From: Mastigias papua
Lineage: Eukaryota > Cnidaria > Scyphozoa > Rhizostomeae > Mastigiidae
DNA: 64,000 nucleotides
Assembly (NCBI GenBank): GCA_964019165.1
Contig: OZ025273.1
Location: 16,784,714 to 16,848,713 of the forward strand
Direction of reading: 5' to 3'
Both the position numbers and the translations under genes were made by a program. The notes under the pieces were generated by a model, which was not told the origin of the DNA, did no database searches, and worked only from the letters and a program-made list of their open reading frames with translations. Of the stretch, positions 55,929 to 64,000 are shown one piece after another (the stretch's first letter is position 1; the number at the start of each line of letters is the position of its first letter).

Positions 55929-58900
55929 TCACTATATACTAAAATCCCTATATGCAAATGAGCCCAGATCAAAGAGGCCGACGCCCGAGCCTGTAACCTG
56001 TACTTCTTACAGGGCTATGCACAGATGCCCCTCAGACTTCTGTCAGGTGTTTCTACTGTGGAGTAGGTTTGTGAATTTTTTTTGCAAATTTTTCCCTTCA
56101 TGTTTCGCGGAGATATTCCAGTTTCTCTTCGTTGACTTTGCGTGCTTTGTCTGTCGTCTATTGTCCTCCATTGTTGTCGTCCGCACTGGTTGTACTGCTC
56201 TCATTACAAGGCGAATTCGATCGGGATCATGTTGACTGTGTTTCGAGGAGACTTTCGCTGTTTTTCTACCAGGTTTGTAGCTACTTTTTCCTCCCTAGAT
56301 ACTGTACTATAGTTCAATTATATTTTCTTCATCGATTGCGTGCGTTTTCTGATGTTTTACGCAATTTGTTTCCATGTATCTAGGAAGTCTCCTACAGCTT
56401 CCTCGTAGTTATTATTCGCCATGACAGTTGAGCACCAATTCGTCGCTTCATTGCTGTCTCAGGATTGGATTTAGTATTGCCATGTTTTATTTCAAGACAC
56501 CTATTATTAAGGGGTGAAGTTCTTTTGAGTAATATAACTGTAATTAGAAGATTGTGTTCCCTCTCAGTTCAGTCAAGGAAACCACTGCTCTGTGTGTTTC
56601 ATTCTCATTGCCAGTAGCCACAAAATATCTTAACACGGTTGTACGGAGATATCTATAGTGTCTATGTTTTATTTCCTAACTGTCCTTCATATTAGTCCTA
56701 TAATGTTTTGGTGTCCTTACACTCTTTATTTTGTTGTAGGCTTTAGATAGAAATGCGAGGGGATTCCCAACTCAAGATCACGATCGCAGAGAAACCTTTC
56801 ATCCTTTGTTTTCGAACAATAGTATTTACACAAGACCGCAAGTTTGCAGTTGAGGGCGTTTTTACAAAGTGTATGGATGTCTTGCAATTCGTCATGGAAT
56901 TTTGTGCTTTCTCTGTAAGGTAAGTGATATATTTCATTGACACAGTTTCGATTTAGTTTTACTAGGATTGTTTTGTGTAGAATGTTCGACACTTTCCCAG
57001 TTAGACGAGATTTAATGCCGTGTTTTGATCGAGAGTCCATACGATTGCCTCGGGGGCCCTATGATCATACCAATTCCTTTCATGTTCGCTTGATTTCCGC
57101 CTGTAAATTATCGTTTGGTTACTACAGAACTTTCGGTATACTATTCAGGGGATATTTACTGTATTATTTACTGATATAATAGGATAGTTTAGCGTGTGCT
57201 GTTGATACTTTGCATTTGCGCATGATTTTGAAGGAAGTATGTCTGAACAGTTAGGCCGCTTTCTTTAGGTTTGATTTGTTGTCAGTCACTTCTGGTTAGC
57301 TCTTGGTTTTTCCCATACACTTATTGTAGATTGGAGCTAAGATGCTGTTCAAATCATTCCTTTTATTATTGGAGTGTAGTAGCTCTCTTTCCCGTTTGGT
57401 TTTTGTTGCAGTATTTTGAGCAGTACTACGCATATTCTCTCTAAAACCTTGAAGGGCCTTTAATATTACTCTCAGTCACCTCAGCTGATGCCTTCTGTAT
57501 TCTCAGTAGAACACTTAGTATTCTGAATCATTGGTATATTAATATTTAAAAATGCCGGGTCTTTTACAAATATGTTATTTACTAATTCGTTCATACTTTC
57601 GTGTATAGTACCGTGCGTTTTCAGGTTGTTCCTTCTTGATTTATTTACGCTGATATTATGTTATAAATTAGGTTTGTAATCAAAGCACTTAAGTAACTTA
57701 TTCACAAGGCTTTATTCAGTATAGTACTATAATGATTGCCTATGTATTTACAACAGTCTAGCAATCTTTATTTACAAGAGTCTAATCATTGTATTCACTA
57801 TAGATTTTTGTGTTATTTTGGAGGACTCGGCTTATGGTTGGTTTAGTCCTAACTCTCCGTTTCCTGGCAAAGCAGCTCCCCTTCATCCTAAGATTATTTG
57901 TTATAAAGACCATTAATGATTTCTATTCATCATTCTGCACATGATAATATGGTTTTGCTGGATCAAGTAGCATTAGATACCAATGATTTGTATTGTTTAG
58001 ACTTAATTCCTGGAGCCCCATCTTCCAGCCCGCACCCTAATTAACAGTATTGTTTGTAATCAAATGTTATGAGGGACTTACTGTAAAAGAGTATTATGTA
58101 TAACAGGTTATGCCTCAGTAATGCACAATTTCTGAGTTTCAACTCAATTTTGACTAGCACACTTTTAGGAATATTCTTTAGCTGTTATGAAGTTAAAGTA
58201 TGAAGCATCTCTATACATTGTCATTGTATATTGCCTACTTGAATGCCTCAAGGTAGCTATTATAGGAGTTTGAAAGATATTACTGGGTGTGCCTAGATGA
58301 CAGTGGTACTCATACATTTGACTTGATGTCCTTAGATGAACCATGTACCAACATAGTACTTGATTGTCTGCCTGTAGGATTTTTGTCACTAGCCTATTTC
58401 ACTTTAAGATATCAGTTGTCACAGTGACCATTAGTACTTTTGATATTTCATTCTGTTTATGATGATAGGTTGTTAAAGGTTTGTATTAGTTAGAGCCACC
58501 AACCTTATTTGTATTGTACTCAATTGCCAGCTCGAGCCCCCCTCTCAAGTACAGCTATGATAATAACTTTGTTTCTATGATGCAAGCTCTACATTATATC
58601 AGTCATTGATAGGATTTACAGCTTTATGCGGGTGACAAGAGGTTATGACTCACATGATTTTGGTCCATAATATTGTTACTGTTGAGTTTGCTCTAGGATT
58701 ACAAGTCACTGTTATTTCAGTTTTGTACACTTATGGGGCAGTCATTAAGTATCAGGGGGCGGGGGTTGAGGCACATGATCAAATAGATTCAACAATTTTG
58801 TACCCCAGTTGGACATGCAAAAATATTCTAGAGCCCCAGGTTAAATACTTTGTGGAGCCCCAACATTTAATTTTTGTTATTGATTTTATTACATCAGTAA

Positions 58901-59025
58901 TTTTGTCCTGGATATATTAGTTGGTGATCCTTAGCAACAGCATAGGTAATAGTATGTGACAGTGTTCCGCCACAAGTTGATATGTAGTATTGTAGGATTA
59001 CTAAGAGGTTATGAGTCAGTTATCT

Positions 59026-59198
59026 ACATAAGCTTAGGCATGATCTATGCACTTTATTTTGGAGTCTTCTCAGATAGTAGACGTTTTTACAGCTGAATAT
59101 AATACCTCTGGAACATAAGCTTAGGCATGATCTATGCACTTTATTTTGGAGTCTTCTCAGATAGTAGATGTTTTTACAGCTGAATATAATACCTCTGG
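59026..59198. repeat. 87-bp tandem duplication
   Basis: Two adjacent copies starting ACATAAGCTTAGGC at 59026 and 59113, differing at one base or so. Confidence 0.9.
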
Positions 59199-59452
59199 AT
59201 AAATTGTATGGACATTTGGATAAGGTATTTGACTACAACCATCTATACGATGCTAGGTTTAAGGTATGTTACTAAGTTGTACACCAGCACCACCACCACC
59301 ACCATAACTACCTTTAATGCTTGACATCTGACTTTGTGATTTCAGGCTGTATAATATATCTGATTCATTGGCTTTCCATCTTACTATGCAGAATATTTTA
59401 AAGTGATGTTGTATTACCAAGCCATATTCAGTTATCATTATGAACTTAAAGT

Positions 59453-59907
59453 ATAGGTCCTTTCAGGTATTGTAATTAAATTCTGTTTAATTTATTGGGT
59501 CTTATTATATAGTAAAGCAATTGGACAAGATTAATAGCTAAACCCAGATAGAGGTTGCAGTCATACCTCTCATTTGATGTGACATACTATATGTTCTCTA
59601 AAGTATTTACATTATACAGCAACATTGTATAAGACTCATTACATTAGGATTGAGTGATGCATGACATATTGTGTGATGTATAGGTCCTTTCAGGTATTGT
59701 AATTAAATTCTGTCTAATGTATTGGGTCTTATTATGTAGTAAAGCAATTGGATAAGATTAATAGCTAAAACCAGATAGAGTTTACACTCATACCTCGCAT
59801 TTGACGTGACATACTATGTGGTCTATGAAGTGTTTACATTATACAGCAACATTATTATATAAGACTCATTACATTAGGATTGAATCATGTAGGAGATATT
59901 GTATGAT
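59453..59907. repeat. 227-bp tandem duplication in copy C
   Basis: Copies starting ATAGGTCCTTTCAGG at 59453 and 59680, diverged by perhaps a tenth. Each resembles the single unit at 3400-3600 in copy A. Confidence 0.85.
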
Positions 59908-59981
59908 GTATTTCCATTTATGCCTCATTGCACACACCACTTAAAAACATTATATACTTAGTTCATGTAATAGAGACTAGC

Positions 59982-60563
59982 TTAGTAATGATAGCCCGCT
60001 AGACGCGGGCTCCCCTACCCCAGTTCAACAGTTGCAGATTAGCCTTGGAAAGACTAACGCAGTGCCCCCATCCAAGCTGCATGGTCCGCATTGTTGATGA
60101 GCATGGATGAAAAAGCTCGCACAGGATCATGGGAGGATGACGTCATGGGCCTCTGCATTGGAGCACGTGACATCCGGCTTTGCAATGGAGAAATCAACAA
60201 AAATTTGCGAGAACAAATTGTGCAAAAATGCTCGGATACCTGCGCTAGGCTATGGGGCTTTTTGATTTTATTCTTCATCTTCTAAAGCCCCATAGCCTAG
60301 CGCAGGTATCCGAGCATTTTTGCACAATTTGTTCTCGCAAATTTTTGTTGATTTCTCCATTGCAAAGCCGGATGTCACGTGCTCCAATGCAGAGGCCCAT
60401 GACGTCATCCTCCCATGATCCTGTGCGAGCTTTTTCATCCATGCTCATCAACAATGCGGACCATGCAGCTTGGATGGGGGCACTGCGTTAGTCTTTCCAA
60501 GGCTAATCTGCAACTGTTGAACTGGGGTAGGGGAGCCCGCGTCTAGCGGGCTATCATTACTAA
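59982..60563. repeat. 582-bp terminal palindrome of copy C
   Basis: Both ends read TTAGTAATGATAGCCCGC inward. The arms are virtually identical for about 280 bp: the peptide PHSLAQVSEHFCTICSRKFL and its continuation are encoded both at 60054-60278 (-) and 60280-60491 (+). The centre lies near 60272 between GGGGCTTT and AAAGCCCC. Each end also carries the short GC-rich hairpin of the 3' terminus. Confidence 0.92.
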
Positions 60564-63500
60564 TCTCTATATACTAAGATCCCTATATGCAAATGAGTCG
60601 CCGGCCAATCGGTTCCCTCCATTTTGTACCACGTGACCCGTTTTTTGCCCCTATCTAAATGACAATTCTCCTCCCTTGCCGGTTGGGGGATCGCCACCAA
60701 ACTGCTCTTGGGGGTTCTCCCGGGTGTCTACTTACTCACAAAGGAGGGGTTTTTCGATATCTCTCTTCTTTCCCGAGATATTCAAAAGTTAAAGTTACGG
60801 TCAGTTCTCGCATATACTGAGCGCCATCGACATTGTGTTCCTCTGCGCAGGATTCGTGCTTTCACCTTGGCCAGTCGACATGGAGGACGAAGGTGCTGCA
60901 TTTGCTGTTGCGAGGAGAATTGGTCACTTTTCTAGCAGGTAGGCCCGTTGTGTTCGTCATAGATGGTTGATCTAACAGCATGTGTATTTACTTTGTCAAA
61001 TTTATCAGGTTTCTGCCTTTATGTGCCGTGTATTTGCCCTGTTTTAGGCCTGAGAGAAGCAGCTTCCCTCGGGGGCATTCTCGCCATGACAGTTCTTCTC
61101 TAGCCGCTCGACTCTGGTTGCCAAATTGCACTCCTTTCACTGGTAAGTTGTACTAAGAGGTTTGACTGATGTTTCATGTTGTATTCCTTGGTAGGTTAAG
61201 GTAATGTGAATTTGTTTTTCATCCCTGTTATATAGCATATAGCGAGCGTGTAACTCTCAAATCGGGAATGCTTTGAATGGGACTAACGTTGCAGTGAGAA
61301 GTGCAAGAACATGTCGTTGGTCTGCTATCAGGTGAGTGGTTTCCTTAGTCTATAAAGTTTGATTTCAAATCGCCTGTCTTTCCTCTGTCCATGCTGTGCA
61401 TTTTCTACAATCGTGTCGACACTTAATTTCATTATTGCTAGCGAGATTCTGATACCTTCCCTCAGTGATTTTCCGCCATGACAGTTCTTCTCCTACGCGT
61501 GTTATGTTATTCACTGTTGCTGGGTGAAGTGTAGCAAACTTTAGTACGTCTGCTACGAGGTGAGTCTTTTATGTCAAATTGCCTGTCTTTCCTCTGACCA
61601 CTGTATGCATTTTCTATATTATTTTCGACAATTAATTTGCGATCTATGTTACCGAGATTCCATTGCCTTCCCTCGGGGATTTTCCGCCATGACAGTTCCT
61701 CTACTACAGGATTGCCGTTCTTCGCTTTTGCCGGGTGAATTCAAGCAAACTGTTCCTCCATCTGCTACAAGGTGAGTTGTTTTTCATGCAATAAGGTCTT
61801 ATTTTAGATAGCCTGTATTTTTCTGTCTACTATGCGCGTTTCACATTGCTCAAATTATGTCAGTATTTTGAGCGAAGAGATTCCTCGAGCTTCCCTCGGG
61901 GTTGTTTCGCCATGACACTTCCTCTCCGATCAGATTGATTTTATTCCCTAGATTGTTGTGGTTTGCTTACAGGATTTTGATGAAATACTTATGACATATT
62001 TACTATTGTATTCCTTTGGTAGATTTCTATTTATTTCTTGGCTATAATGCTTGCTTTGATGGAATAAGAATTCGTTATGCTTGCTGATGATGTTGTGCTA
62101 CATGGGATGCTGAATCTGGGCATTGCTGAATTCTGTTGGGTTTTATATTTGGCTTACTGTTAATAGTTTAAGTTCTTATTGGCAATGTAAGTATTATAAG
62201 GGGTTTGTATCCCCCTCAGTTCAGACAAGGAAGCAACTGCTCTGTGTGTTTCATTCCCATTGCCAGTATTCAACAAACATCTAAATACATTTGTACAGAG
62301 ATGTACAACATGTGTGTAATTTACTTGCTAACTGTTTTTAACATTATTCCTATGATATTTTGGTGTGCTTCACTCTTTATTTTGTTGTACATTGTAGATA
62401 GAAATGCGAGGGGATTCCCAACTTGAGATCACGATCGCAGAAACCTCTCATCCTTTGTTTGTGAACAATAGTATTTACACAAGACCGCAAGTTTGCAGTT
62501 GAGGGCGTGTTTGCAAAGTGGATGGATGTCTTGCAAGTCTTCGTGGAATTTCGTCCTTTCTCTCTAAGGTAAGTGGCGTATTTCATTGACACGGTTTCAT
62601 TTTAGGTTTGCCAGAATTTTTGTCTGTAGAATGGCCGCTACTTTCCCACCTAGACAAGATTTATTGCGATTTTTTGAGGGAGATTCCATACGATTGCCTC
62701 GGGGGCCATACGATCATGGCAGTTCCTTTCATTGTCGCTTGATTTTCGCCTATAAATACCCCTTTTGTTACTGCAGGAGTTTCAGTATAATAGTTAGGAG
62801 ATGTTTACTGTATTATTTACTGATATACTAGGACTTTTAGCGTGCTGTTTGTACTTTGTCTTTGCACGAGATTTTCACTGAAGTAAGACTGAATAGTTAG
62901 GCCGCTTTGTTTACGTTTGAGATGTTCTCAGTCATTTCTGCTTAGCTCTTGCTTTTTAGGATAAACTTATTGTATGCTGGAGCTACGGTATTATTCAAAT
63001 TATTCGTTAGATTAGTGGAGTGTAATAGCTCTCTGTCCCGTTCACTTCTCTTGCAATATGTTGAGGAAAGTACTACGTGTATTCTCTCTAAACCTTTCAG
63101 AGGCGGTTCGTATTACTCTCAGTCTCCATAGCTGATGACTTGGTTATTCTCAGTAGTACTCTCTGTAGCCTAAATCACTGGGGTATTTATAGTTAAAAGT
63201 GCCAACCTTATATGGATATTTTATCTACTAATTCGCTGATAATATGGTGTATAGTACCATGCGTTTTGCGGTAGTTTCTTCTTGATTTATTTACTGTGAT
63301 ATGGTATTCTGAATTAGCTTTGTATTCAACACACTTAAGTAACTTATTCACGAGGCTTTATTCAGCATAGTACTTTACTAATTGCCTATGTACTAACAGC
63401 AGTCTAACACTCTTTGTTTACAACAGTCTATTATTTGTATTCACTTTATATTTCAGTGTGTTGGTTGAATCTGCATGTGGGCACTTGTATGCTAAATGTT

Positions 63501-64000
63501 CTTTCCTGGCAAACCAGCTCTGTGCCTTGCTGAGATTATGTGTTATAGACACCATTAATGATTTCCATAATCATTCTGCACATGATAAGATTATTTTTGT
63601 TGGTCAAGTAGTGTTGGATAACAAGCATTTGTATTGTGTAGACTTGATTCCTGGAGCCCCATTTTCCAGCCCCCACCTCACTTAACAGTATTGTTCATAA
63701 TCAAGTGTTATGAAGGGCTTACTCTAAGAGATTATTATATATACAAGCTTATGCCACATTCATACACAGTTTTTGAATTTGAAGTCTTTATTGAATATGG
63801 TAGAACATCTTTTGGAAATATTCTTCAGCTTTGATGCACTTGAATTGTACAGTATCATTAGGCATTGCCATGTCAATATCCTACTTGACTGCCTGAACCT
63901 AGATATGATAGCAGTTTGCCAGTGATTACTGGGTGTGCCTACTTGATGTCCTTAGACCAGAGTTGTAGCAGTATATTATTTCATGGCCAGCCTATATGAT
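60564..64000 (+). mobile_element. Helitron-like non-coding repeat, copy D (runs off window)
   Basis: Begins TCTCTATATACTAAG directly after the CTAA of copy C, with no spacer. The 5' block (TGTACCACGTGACCC, CTTACTCACAAAGGAGGG) matches copy A, and 62200-63700 matches copy C. No Rep/helicase gene within the window. The 3' end lies beyond 64000. Confidence 0.6.
61066..61925. repeat. Four spaced copies of a CGCCATGACAGTTC block in copy D
   Basis: TTCCCTCGG..CGCCATGACAGTTCTTCTC recurs at about 61072, 61458, 61669 and 61891, with intervals of 386, 211 and 222 bp, each followed by related sequence ending in GGTGAGT-like words. Copies A and C have one each (1755, 56390). This is internal expansion in D. 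Confidence 0.7.

Larger units (their letters stand above)
55929..60563 (+). mobile_element. Helitron-like non-coding repeat, copy C (both ends present)
   Basis: Starts TCACTATATACTAAAATCCC after an A and ends in the GC-rich hairpin plus ATCATTACTAA at 60563, followed by T. Its middle (56560-57180) closely matches copy D (62200-62830), and GGGGATTCCCAA..CACGATCGCAG is shared with copies A and B. 4.6 kb with no convincing ORF. The last 582 bp are a near-perfect palindrome. Confidence 0.6.

Noticed and set aside
60054..60491. Pair of identical 74-79-codon frames on opposite strands
   Set aside because: They are the two arms of the 582-bp palindrome.
59980..60565. Palindrome as a Tc1-like foldback with TA target duplication
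   Set aside because: TA does flank the arms, but the GC-rich hairpin 10 nt before CTAA and the abutting TC-type 5' end of copy D favour a Helitron-like reading. I keep it as the main alternative.

Overview
This window looks like a transposon graveyard from an AT-rich invertebrate animal genome. The mix of elements suggests a sponge, cnidarian or similar early-branching metazoan: PIF/Harbinger with a Myb/SANT partner, an ISL2EU-like THAP transposase, hAT with a TTF finger, Penelope, an RTE-like LINE, chromodomain Ty3/gypsy, Ty1/copia and Tc1-like elements. The species cannot be fixed from the sequence. I see no convincing single-copy host gene, no rRNA or tRNA gene and no CRISPR. Almost every coding stretch belongs to a mobile element, and most carry frameshifts or stops.

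Layout. 1-956: broken coiled-coil ORF of unknown family. 1256-8893: two partial copies (A, B) of a long non-coding, Helitron-like repeat family whose 3' end is a large palindrome, with a 5'-truncated Harbinger (3928-6694) between them. 9731-16690: minus-strand fragments (HIRAN-like, YqaJ-like, SWIM finger, THAP transposase) that could be one old transposon, interrupted by a Penelope fragment (11791-12610) and a degraded Ty3/gypsy fragment (12835-15215). 16716-39255: one Ty1/copia element split into two halves that still share a 5-bp target duplication (CTAGC). Between its halves lie an SF3-helicase gene with an RTE-like LINE inserted at its last codons, a hairpin, an iteron-like MITE, a complete Harbinger (22767-26131), a nearly complete chromodomain gypsy (26149-32362), a dead Tc1-like element and a TTAA-flanked Kolobok-like element (34086-35696). 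41370-42480: second dead Tc1-like element. 42796-53131: a 10.3-kb hAT element with 8-bp target duplication, holding an inverted Harbinger-type MITE (42944-44538) and a very young Ty1/copia (47230-51843). 53527-54052: fragment of a transposon-like gene. 55929-64000: two more Helitron-like copies (C, D) joined head to tail, C ending in a 582-bp near-perfect palindrome.

How the parts relate. Most elements can be bounded by their own target duplications (TTA, GTAT, AAAAG, CTAGC, TTAA, TTCCCATG and a 14-bp LINE duplication), which gives a relative order of insertion. The youngest are the copia at 47230 and the gypsy at 26149, judged by almost identical LTRs. Each Harbinger copy pairs a DDE transposase with a convergent Myb/SANT protein; in the complete copy the ends carry clustered short palindromic motifs that this partner could bind. 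The least explained components are the SF3-helicase gene with its downstream hairpin and repeated 12-mers, and the palindrome-ended Helitron-like family.
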